From: Imbricaverruca yamaguchii
Taxonomy: Eukaryota; Arthropoda; Thecostraca; Neoverrucidae
Direction: 5' to 3'
DNA length: 64,000 nt
NCBI GenBank assembly: GCA_034440575.1
Contig: JAOTOL010000422.1
Coordinates: forward strand, 1-64,000
Of the stretch, positions 28,101 through 40,100 are shown in pieces. The notes under the pieces were generated by a model that was not told the origin of the DNA, did no database searches, and saw nothing but the letters and a program-made list of their open reading frames with translations. The translations under genes were made by a program, and so were the position numbers. Numbering within the stretch: position 1 is the first letter of the stretch; each line of letters starts with the position of its first letter.

Positions 28101-31100
28101 CTACATACCCTGGGCGGCTTTGGGAGGTTGCCAAGAACCAGAAGCCTGGAACCACCCTACTACATACCCTGGGCGGCTTTTTGAGGTCGACCCTGGCGGT
28201 CTGGCCCAAGTGCCAGAAGCCTGGAAGGGCGTCGGCAGCTTGGCGGTTGAGCTGAGCGTCTGGCACGCCACAGGTACGGGGTTCGATTCCCCGCAGTGCC
28301 CACCTTTCCTCCCAAGGTGATTGGTTGGTTATTTGAGCTTACGGGCGCATCTTTGTTTATTGGTTGGTTCACGACACACTTTATGCACATTCACGGCTGA
28401 TGGCGCCGCCCTCACTGTTTCGCCGGTGGGCCGCGGGATTGGGAAATGTCCTGAGTGGCGCTAGAGTCGAACCCGGGACCTTTGGTATCCGTAGCCCGAC
28501 ACCTTAACCACTCGGCCATCCCCGCCCCTCCTCCCAAGGTGGTTGGTAGGTTATTTGAGCTTACGGGCGCATCGACCGCGTTGGCCATACAGCGCCCATT
28601 TCCCTCAGGGTGAGAGGCATGCGGCGCCATACGGCCTCAGCTGCTGAGTGCGTCGTAAAGCCACTACTCCCGCGGCCCACCGGCGAAACAGTGTGGGCGG
28701 CGCCATTAGCCGTGAATGTGCATAAAGTGCGCCGTGAACCACCCAATAAACAAACATTGGATTGGACTATGGCTTTACGACGCACCCAGCACCTGAGATC
28801 ATATGGCGTCGCCTGCCTCTCACCCTGGCAGGAAGGGCGGGCATCGCGGGGAACCGAACCCCGTACCTATGGCGTGCCAGACGCTCAGCTTAACCACTGA
28901 GCTACCGACCCCCCCCCAATAAACAAACAAAGCCACAGCTCAATCCAATCCAAAAGCCTGGAACACCCCCACGTACACACCCTGAGCGGCTTCTTGAGGT
29001 CGGCCTTGGTGGTCTGCCCCAGCTGCTGCAGCGTCTCCTCCACCAGGCGGTCCCGGCTGACGGTCAGCTGCAGGAACTGGCTGACGGACGGGTCCCCGGT
29101 CAGCATCATGTTGGCCATCTGCAGGGTCGCCGCCGTCTCCATGGCCGAGCGCATCTGGCGGAGCCGGCAGACCGCGGTTCGAATCCCAGTCACGGCACGA
29201 TTTTCGCCGGGAGTTGGCTGGCTTTTGGCGTTTGGGGGCACACCGACTGCATCGGTCGTCGCTGGGAGGCGGAAAGCGCGACGCCACCTGGGAACTGTCC
29301 GTTTTAACTACTACTTCTCTTAAAGGGAATATTGTTGGAGATTGTGGAAAAAAAAAAAAAAAAAAAATGCGGTGCGGTGGAAGAGACTGCTCGGCCATGT
29401 TGAAACGAACATGACCGATGAGCCGCGTGGACCGCCGATGCCGCACTCGAGTCAGTCGCCAGTCGCCGACAACAAAAAAAACTAACAGTTAGTGGGAGTC
29501 GAACCCACGTCCAGACAAAACTGAATTTCAACAGATAGTGGTCGGCGTGGTCATGCAGCCTTCCGATGAGTGCTGTGTGTGTTAAGGCGTGTCAGATGAA
29601 TGTTGTATGTTGTGCGTGTTGTGTGTGCGTGTGCTGTGTGTGTTAGGGCATGCCAGATTAATGTTGTCTGTGTCGTGTGCGGGTATTATGTTGCGTGTGT
29701 TGTGTGTGCTGTGTGTGTTAAGGCGTGTCAGATGAATGTGTGTCGTGTGTCGTGTGTGATTTGGCATTATGTTGCGTGTGTTGTGTGTGCTGTGTGTGTT
29801 AAGGCGTGTCAGATGAATGTTGTATGTTATGTGTGTGTGTTGTGTGTGCGTGTGCTGTGTGTGCTAAGGCATGTCATATGAATATTGTCTGTGTTGTGTG
29901 TGGGTGTTGTTGTGTGTGCGTGTGTTGTGTTGTGTTGTGCTGTGTTGTGCTGTGTTTGTTGAGGTATCTCAGATGAATGTTGAGTGTTGTGTGCGCGTAT
30001 TGTGCTTGGTAGAAGAATTGACGATCAACGTCAGCGAACCAGCTACAACAAAAAAAAAACAGTCAACTGATCAGTTGCAGCAAAAGTTTTTTTCTCAAAC
30101 AACACATGCACTGCATCAACATCGTATCTTACATCTTACGGTGCTTAAATTCGCATTTCGTCGCTCATCGAAAAACTGTCCAATATTAGGTTTTAAATGT
30201 GCAAACATGGGAGAGCAATGAAAAAAGGAAGCCCAAAATCACGAGAAAAAAAAAAATAAATTGCAAACATGAAATGGACCCGGAAAATGTACAAAACAAA
30301 CTTACAAACTGCATGTACAAATCATCGACAAAAAAAATCCACATGAGATACCTTCCGTTTCGTGTTTACGACACTTGCACAGCAGTACAGGCGATATAAT
30401 CAGTTATATTACATAGCACCTGTCTATATATAATAGACTGGTGAACCAAAAAGCTAGAGCATCTGACTCCACGTGTAAATATTTTGTTCAGTGCGATTCA
30501 TGCGTCAACTCCCCATTGAAGCCTCTAAGTTTGGATACACTCCATTGACCTAGATTTTTCCTCTTAAAAGCCTTCATTACTAGTCTTAAAAACCTTAATT
30601 CAGTCATTAAAAATATCTTAAAAACCCTCATTTTTCGGAATAATTTCACTGGAAAACTTGTGACGCAGTCGGCAGCAGCGGTGCTGCCATCTCATGACGT
30701 TATCACCGTTGTGCCGCGCGTCTGCGCTCGCCCAGTGACGTCATACCTGCAGCAGGGCGTCCGTGTGCAGCAGCTGAGTTTTGGCGGCGGCGTCGAACAC
30801 AAACGGGTAGTGGCAGAAGTAGTCGGCGCTCGTCTGTGACGTCACACGAGGCGGTCAGATGACGTCATCGCGGCAGTCGCTCATCAGGCGGCAACTTAAA
30901 GGCCATACACGCTCATTTCCCGGAATAATTTCACTGGAAAACTTGTGACACAGTTGGCGAGAGGGCTGAAAGGATCGCTAAGGGGTTGCACTGGGTTTGT
31001 GACAGGTCAGAAATAGGTCGGAAGTGTGTCGTCAGGGGTCGGCAAGTGGTCCATCGTGTGCTCAACGGTGTCAGGCGGGTGCAATCAACGATTATGAAGT

Positions 31101-34100
31101 CATTATATGGTCAGCATCTACAGCAGCTAGGGTGCTGGCGGTAGACGGTGACATAGGTGGGGCGGATTGGATGGTGATTCTGAAACATCACCACGCACCC
31201 TTTTTGATGCATGGGGCGCGAGACATGCTGAGGCACACTGTAATTTATCAAAATTTGGGTCGCCACCAACGCTTCCAAGGGTGCCATTTCCACGTTCTGC
31301 GAGCAGCTATGCTTTCTTGAATTGAGCTCCAATGATACTTATGAAATGTGAAAAGGCTCAGCTGCGATATTGTTTCCCGGTTTCACCCTTACTTTTTAGC
31401 ATTGCAATATATTTAGTGCAAGCATAACATCAGCGCTCGCCATTTTCACATGCAACAACCATTTAACAATGGTCTACTGTGGTGTGTCCTTCTCGACGCA
31501 ATTGCGAACTTAGATGCTTCCACCAGCAGACCATGACTCTAAATAGTTTTTTTTTCAATTACAGAACACTGCTCGCCTGCCACTCGCACACTGATAACCG
31601 ATTGCAGCTTTGCATTGGACATCGCAAAAATCTTCGGTTCAATAACGAGGCGATGCAACTTTCCGTTAATTAACATTTTTCTGCATCAAAGACTATTGTG
31701 GGAAGATCCGCATGCAACTTCTAGCGCCCGCCGCAGCTCCGTCCATACGACTGGTACATAGTCCGCCCTGCTGCCATCTGGAGTTCATGGGCGCATCGAG
31801 TACATCGGTCATGCAGCGCCCCCCCCCCTGCTGCCATCTACCGGTGCTTAATTACTTTAGTTGCATGCTTGAATCCTGCACTGTGAGAACATAATTATCT
31901 GCAACCAACTTCCGAGGTCGACCTTTTCCCTTTCGCTTTAACACTAGTCGTTACTTTTGTGCTTACATGTGTTTGGCGTATGCCGTTTCGGTGTGCAATC
32001 TAAGAATGATGGGATTCCAAACGATCAGTGTACATGAAAATCCAAGAACGTCAGAAAAATGGTGCAGCCAAGAATTTCCTTAAAAAATGGGTAACAAAAA
32101 AGTGTCACGAAACGGAGAAAGCTTCCTGCGCGCCAAAATGTAGGGTTTGCGTGGTGAGAATCTAAAAAAAAAATCGTTTCATCTGGTGTACTTTTCGTGC
32201 TAAGCTTGGAGCGTTCCCCCCTGGCTGTGCCTCTTCGTAGGACATAGCCGTATATTCCTTAAATAACTCCGCAGGGTGTAAATAGGGATGGAATGAAAAC
32301 CTTGAAATCGGAATCCACAGGTTTCGCATTCTGTTCGCAACAGTAGCATCATCTAAAAGTAACAATGACACGTGCGCCAGGCAAAATGAGATGACAATTT
32401 GCCTGGGATGGTAATGTCCTCAGTGACACAAATCCAGGATCAGACTGAGTTTCAAGGTGTGTCCAGCTGTGTGTGTTTGTGTCCGCATCCTCGCACGGTC
32501 GTTTCATCCTTTTGTCCCCTCGCCCCCCCCCTTATCCGACATTTTCTGGATTTGGAAGAGAACACACATAAGGAGACAACTGTTATCACTGCCAGATTAT
32601 TAGCAATTAAATACCCCCTCCTCTGACCTCTGAACAAGTGCTGAAAAAAAACATAATGCCCAACTTTCATAGTCCTTCAGAATGCAAACACATGCGCATC
32701 TTGGTGGCAAAGTACGTTATCACTTTTAGACGACGGGGCGAAAATATGAAGAGCGCGATTCTAACTTTCCCCACAGGTCGCACGCATTTCCCACCCCTGC
32801 ACAACCTTTCAGAGAAAACAAATCATTCACTCCAACCACCCGATGCAAGCTGATTGGTCATTGGTTTTACGACACATCGACCGTTGCGTCATGTAGCGTC
32901 GCCAACCTCCCACGCCGATTGGTCGCGGGCGACGAGTAGCGACAGGTGAGACTCGAACCCACAACCTTTTGATTGTGTTTGTTTATTAGGTGGTTCACGA
33001 CGCACTTTCTGCACATTCACGGCTAATGGCGCCGCCCACACTGTTTCGCCGGTGGGCCGCGGGATTGGGAAATGTCCTGAGCGGCGCTAGCGTCGAACCC
33101 GGGACCTTTCGTACCCATAGCCCGACACCTTAACCACTCGGCCATCCCCGCCCCAACCTTTTGATTGTGAGACGAGCGACTTACCCCTGGGCTACTCGCC
33201 CCCACCCGATGCAAGACCGGCCCGGTAAACAGAGCGTGCGCACCCACTCACCGCCTCGCTGGCCAGCTGCCAGGCCATGAAGTCCATCGGCACGCTGATC
33301 AGCTCCGTCAGCTCGGGGATGTAGAACGACTCGTCCGTCACGGGCGTGACGGATGTGACGGGTAGGCCGGCGGCGTCCGACGAGCCGGCCACGACCGTCA
33401 CACCGCCTGCGGCACACAGTGTGACGGGCAGTTGACTTGTGTGACTGGTCATTGACGGTGTCAGTGTGACGGTTGTCAGTGTGACGGTCGTCAGTGATAA
33501 ACTATTCGTGAAATAGGGTGGGATATACCGCTTTCTGAACCTTCAATCGACATCCTTCTCCAAGAAGCATTGACATCCTGCTCCTTGGACCCCAAAAAAA
33601 ATTGGGAGAAGAAAAAAAAAAAAAAAAAAATAAAAAAAAAAAAAACGAGCACTGCATTCAGGACATGGAAAAATCCTATGCTATAAACTGGAAAATAATC
33701 ATTAAAAATAAAAAAAATTTTTTTTAAATTTAATATTAAATAATTTATTATTTAAAATTAATTACACCATCAGCTCTAAGTGCCTACACCATCAGCTCGA
33801 ATTTGAGTGAGGAATAAAAAAAAATTAAATGACACTAATTCCATGGCAAATTCCGACATCCTGCCGTGCTCGTTTCGACATCTCACACCTAACGAAAAAC
33901 CATTATTTTAACCCTGCGGTCGTCAGTGTGACGGACGGTCGTCAGTGTGACGGTTTGGTGTGGTTGTTTGTGGTGTCGTCAGTGACCATCAGCAGTGCAC
34001 GCCGCTAACCACCTCCGGCGAGCTCCGAGAGCACAACCCTGGCCGACCGGCCGGTCTCCCCGTCACAACAAGCAAGGCGTTCCGGCCCACCGCGAGCGAC

Positions 34101-37100
34101 CACTCGAAAACCGGGCCGCCGGTGGGATTCGAACCCACCGTCGTGCGACTACCCGCGCTGGCGGCCGCACGCAGATCGACCTGTCGAGTCAGGTGGTGAC
34201 CTGTCGGCGACCCACCCGACGAGGAGCCGTCCCGGGCCGGTCGCGAGCGACCAACAAAAAAAACGGCCGCAGGTGGGATTCGAACCCACCGTCGTGCGAT
34301 TGCCCCGCACTGGCCGCCTACCGGACGAGGAGCCGGGCCGTGACGTCTGCGGGCCGCGGCAGTGCGCCTCTCGGCCGAGCAGAGCCGAGTGGAGGCGGCG
34401 CAGCGTCTGCAGACTGGACTGCAGCCGGCCGCCCAGGTGCCAGCTCTGCGGGGGAGGGGGGGGTGTCAGACGGTACAGTATCCACAGACCCCTCCCCAGG
34501 TGCCAGCTCTGCGGGGGAGGGGGGTGTCAGACGGTACAGTATCCACGGACCCCTCCCCAGGTGCCAGCTCTGCAGGGGGAGGGGGTGTCAGACGGTACAG
34601 TATCCACAGACCCCTCCCGGGTGCCAGCTCTGCAGGGGGGGAGGGGTGTCAGACGGTACAGTATCCACAGACACCTCACCAGGTGCCAGCTCTGCGGGGG
34701 AGGGGGGTGTCAGACGGTACAGTATCCACGGACCCCTCCCCAGGTGCCAGCTCTGCGGGGGGATGGGGTGTGTCAGACGGTACAGTATCCACGGACCCCT
34801 CCCCAGGTGCCAGCTCTGCGGGGGACGGAGTGTGTCAGACGGTACAGTATCCACAGACCCTCCCCAGGTGCCAGCTCTGAAGAGGATGGGTGTGTCAGAT
34901 GGTACAGTATCCACAGACCCTCCCAGGTGCCAGCTCTGCGGGGGAGGGGGGTGTCAGACGGTACAGTATCCACAGACACCTCGCCACAGGTGCCAGCTCT
35001 GCAGGGGGTGGGGGTGTGTCAGACGGTACAGTATCCACAGACACCTCCCCAGGTGCCAGCTCTGCAGGGGGAAGGGGTGTGTCAGACGGCACAGCATCTA
35101 CAGGCCCCTCCCCAGGTGCCAGCTCTGCAGGGGGTGTGTAAGTGCCAGCTGATGGGGGTGTCAGACGGTACAGTATCCACAGACCCCTCCCCAGGTGACA
35201 GCTCTGAGGGGGATGGGGGTGTCAGACGGTACAGTGTCCACAGACACCTCACCAGGTGCCAGCTCTGAAGAGGATGGGTGTGTCAGACGGCACAGTATCC
35301 ACAGACACCTCTCCACAGGTGTCAGCTCTGCAGGGGATGGGGTGTGTCAGACGGCACAGTATATACAGACCCTCCAAAGGTACCAGCTCTGCAGGAATGG
35401 GGTACGTCAGACGGCACAGTATCTATAGAACACTCCCCAGGTGCTAGGCGGTGCAAATATCAGCCTTCCCTATCTGCGATCCAGCTATTGAGTAGTCAGT
35501 GTATTATGTGTGTAGTCAGCCCAGCTGTTGAATAGTCAGTGTATTCTCTGTGTAGTCAGCCCAGCTGTTCTCCACCTTACATATGACAGAACACAATTAT
35601 AAGAACATCACCTGTAATTGTGCTCCATTGAGCACTGCAGGGCCTGTCGGTGTCACTGCTATTGCTGCTCTTAAATCACTCCCCGCTCGCCATACGAGTA
35701 GCCACAGGTCACTAAAAATGCACCAATTGTGTACTATATACCAGAAGCAAATAAATAGCAGGGAAGATGCGCCTCACCAGCACGAACTGCGTCATCACAC
35801 CGCCGCCACGACCACGTGTTGGCTGCGCGGATCTGCGAGTGCAGGCAAAGTATGCAAACTTTAATGGCCAGTTGAAAATTGGAGGAATTATTTCCAGGCT
35901 ACACGCTGTCCATAGCATAACGATGAAGGGGAAGGCTGGAGGCGGCATCGTGGTAGCATTATAGGCCCACACTTTGCATTACGGGAGCTTACCTTCGACA
36001 GTGGTATCCTTTACGTTTGCTAGTGGTATCCTTTACGTTTGCTAGTGGTATCCTTTACGTTTGCTAGTGGTATCCTTTACGTTTGTTGGTATTTTACTTG
36101 TTTACGTTTGTAGTGGTATCCTTTACGTTTGCTAGTGGTATCCTTTACGTTTGCTAGTGGTATCCTTTACGTTTGCTAGTGGTATCCTTTACGTTTGCTA
36201 GTGGTATCCTTTACGTTTACTAGTGGTATCCTTTACGTTTGCTAGTGGTATCCTTTACGTTTGCTAGTGGTATCCTTTACGTTTGCTAGTGGTATCCTTT
36301 ACGTTTGCTAGTGGTATCCTTTACGTTTGCTAGTGGTATCCTTTACGTTTGCTACGCAACGTGCGTACGTGCACTGCCTATGTTACGTACTAAGTCTGCA
36401 GCAGGAACCCATCTTAATATATAAAGGAAAAATAATTGAATATGGTGTTGGACAAAACACAACCCTTAATACATCTTCTCCTGGGAGGTTCAATTTTTGC
36501 AGGAGAGATAAATTTCCTGCACTCTCTCCTTGTGTGCGCAATTAAAAAACTTCCGGGGAAAGATTACATGTTTGTATAATCCTTCCCTGGAAGGATTATA
36601 CAAACATTTTATAGCCCTGTTATCTGTTGTAAAAATGCATGTGAAACGAAATGCAAATTAATTACAATACAGCATTGAAGGTAAGAAATATTAACTGCAA
36701 ACAAAAATGTGTCGAAATGCCAAGAATCGTGGTTCCAAAAACATCACTTTCCTTACAAATATCAAGGGCTGAATGAATTTAACGATTTATTAATTAAGAG
36801 GAGCATAATCTCGATGACCTTGTCGTTGCTCTGCGATCCGTAGATATTCAGATATTTGTTTCTCCATTATTTGAGGGGATATGAAATAAGACAATTAGGA
36901 AAATAGGATATAGGAAAATAAGATAATAGGAAACAAACATGGCTCTCCCGCCACCCCGGAATTTAATATCGTCATAGGTACTGACACATGCCGAGCATAA
37001 AGTATGCATTACAAAAGAACTTATCATTGATAACGTGTCATACAAGCTGCAATATACCATGTCAATTTTTAACCAGAATTACTTCGCATATAAACGAGGA

Positions 37101-40100
37101 TCCATAACAGAAACGTCCCGTGGAAGCCAACAACATAAAACGCCCAATAGTCGACGACCGTTCTCCGTTGCCATACGCATAGTGACGATCGATTGGCAGT
37201 GGCCAGGCGGTGGCAGCCGTCGCTGGGCTCGGTTGCTAGGCGGTTACTAGGGATTGTTTGGTGTGGCTCGGAAGGAAGCTCGAGCAACAGTGTTCAACGT
37301 TCAGGAGTGGATTTGTGCTAGTCTGGACGTGATTCGCCAAGGAACTTCCGCAAATGCAGGCCGACTTGGTCAACGTCGCGAGAAGTCAGTCAAATCGCAC
37401 TTTCATGAAGTGTTGTGCCTACATGGTAGCTTAGCCATGTGAAGAGGAACGCAGCAATGCTAATGTAAATAGCCGAGCGACAAACTGAACACATAGGCCA
37501 CGAATACAACATGTCGAAGGGAACTACCATCAAGGAAGCCCTCAAGCAATGGGAGGAGAAACACGGGCAAAAAGCCGCCGAGGCCACCGAGGTCAAGCTG
37601 ATCGGCATGTTCCCGTCTATCGAGAAAATGGACGCCGCTCTCAACCAGTTGGTGCCCTGCGAGAAGCTGTGCCTCTCCACCAACGCTATCGAGAAAATCA
37701 CCAACCTGAATGCACTGAAGAGCCTGAAAATTCTCTCCCTGGGCAGGAACAACATCAAGAGTTTCGCCGGCCTGGAAGCTGTCGCCGAAACACTGGAGCA
37801 GCTGTGGATCTCCTACAACAACATCGAGAGGATGAAGGGCATCAACGTGCTGAGGAAGCTGTCCGTGCTGTACATGTCCAACAACTCGGTCAAAGAGTGG
37901 TCAGAGTTCACCAAACTCAACGACCTGCCCAGTCTGGTCGACCTGGTGTTCGTCGGCAACCCGCTGGAGGAGCGATACGCACTGGAGGGCACGTGGCGAG
38001 ACGAAGCCGTCAAGCGTCTGCCGAACATCCAGCGACTAGATGGTGCCCCGGTGATACACTGATGGAGAGATGAAGCCGTGAAGCGTCTATCCAACATCTA
38101 GCGACTAGATGGTGATACACTGATGGAGAGATGAAGCCGTCAAGCGTCTACCGAACATCCAGCGCCTAGATGGTCCCCCGGCGATACTGATGTAGAGATG
38201 AAGCCGTCAAGCGTCTACCAAATATCCAGCGACTGGATGGTGCCCCGGTGATACACTGATGGAGAGTTGAAGCCGTGAAGCGTCTACCGAACATACAGCG
38301 TCTGGAAGGTGCCCCGGTAATACACTGAATCAGCATGGCCCACACTGCTGATGCTGATGCCCGTACGCACTGAGTAGCGGTGCAGCACACCGTCCTATTC
38401 CACCGCTTCAAGCTCAATGCCGTACCAAACCACTAAACTTATCAACTGTGAAGTGTTAATCGCGCTGGAAACCTTCCTTCAAGCGTGCACATGCAATTGT
38501 GCATCCAGATTGTCTATGTAGAGGCTAAGCTAAAATATATGCAAAGTGTCGCCAAAGGTATATTTTCATAAACGCGACTAATGTCTCCATTCTCCTGGAT
38601 TCCGGTCCTATGGAGCTATAACTAGCTGAACGCCGACATTACGTACGCCGCTATGCATGTTCAGCATGTTACAAGATGTATGCTATGCAACAGCTGATTT
38701 GAATTGACATGAACTGCACACGCGCTGGTTCCTTCAGTGGTAATCGCCCGACTTTTAAACTAAGCTGATCCTGTGGCTTTCGAAAAACAGGAGAGAAACT
38801 GCGGCTGCTTTGGTGCTGCATCAAGACAGCTCTGGACTGTGAACTTCTACGGCTACCGCAGTTTGGTTGGTTATTGGTTTGTACGACACATCGACCGTTG
38901 AGTCATGTAGCGTCGCCAATCTCTCACGCCGATTGGTCGCGGGCGAAGAGTAGCGACGGGTGAGACTCGAACCCACAACCGTTCGATTGTGAGACGAGCA
39001 ACTTACCCCTAGGCTACTCGTCCCCGCTACCGCAGTTCGGGCAGCGACTGTACCACCTGCGGACCGTTCTGTTTGTTTATTGGGTGATTCACGACGCACT
39101 TTATGCACATTCACGGCTAATGGCGCCGCCCACACTGTTTCGCCGGTGGACCGCGGGATTGGGAAATGTCCGGAGCGAGTGTCGAACCCGGGACTTTTGG
39201 TACCCACATCCCAACATCTTAACCACTCGGCCACCCCCGCCCCAAACCTTAAGCATTGGCTTTTGGTTGGGCTGTTGGGCTAGATTGAATTTCCGTATTG
39301 GAGATCGTGAAGCGTCCAAGTAAGCGCAAGCTGCTTTGTTTTAGGGGAGCATCGATTACATCGGTCATACACCTTAAATCTTCCACATCTCCGATAAAAA
39401 AAACAAATGGGGCAAAACATCGATTTTTCTAATGTTCATCCGCCAACGGACCACCCCTGCCAACCCCTGCCAACGACCCCCCCGCCAACGGACACCACAC
39501 CCCGCCAATGGACTACCCCTACCAACGGACCACCCCCGCCAACGGACCACATCCTGTCAGCGTCACCGACGCATCAATACCTCCCAATATTTCGGTGAAA
39601 CACGCAGAGCACGAACAACAACCGGGAATACTCGCGTAATACGCTGTGCCGTAATACGCATAGCTAGGTTGAAAACAGTAAACAATTATCAGTCGGCTTC
39701 CTCTCACGAATATTCAAAATTGTGTTCGAATTACACTTGAAAAAACTCCGCCATTTGCTATGATGCAATATAATATCTTAAAATACCAAGATAATTTCTT
39801 GCTTACTTTAATTCTTGCTTACATTACTTTCATGGTCATCCGCCCGAGCGTAATTAGAAGTAAACTATTTTGCAAATATGGCGCCCGTTACCATTTTTTG
39901 GGAACACCCACCCCAGCCGTGTGGGACACTCACCCCAGCCGTGAGGGGACACTCACCCCAGCCGTGAGGGGACACTCACACCAGAGTGGGGACACCCACC
40001 CCAGCCGTGTGGGGACACTCACCCCAGCCGTGAGGGGACACTCACCCCAGCTGTGAGGGGACACTCACCCCAGCCGTGTGGGGACACTCACCCCAGCTGT

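Larger units (their letters stand above)
28228..28667 (+). mobile_element. SINE-D split by other short elements
   Basis: Head at 28228-28316 (GAGCTGAGCGTCTGGCACGC, GGGTTCGATTCCC) and tail at about 28598-28667 (GGGTGAGAGGCATGCGGC). Between them lie 56 bp-family pieces and a SINE-A. Confidence 0.75.

Noticed and set aside
29470..29540. tRNA gene on the minus strand (GTGGGTTCGACTCCCAC followed by T-run)
   Set aside because: T-arm and terminator are fine, but no matching acceptor stem or A-box could be found; probably a tRNA-derived remnant.
33995..35268. Long open frames of 385 and 331 codons on the plus strand
   Set aside because: They are translations of the 61 bp E11-acceptor array in different frames; open because the unit lacks stops.
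35712..35972. Possible extra HERC4 exon (VMTQFVLV near 35770-35800)
   Set aside because: Phases of E10 and E11 already join, and the peptide has no match in HERC4 at that place.
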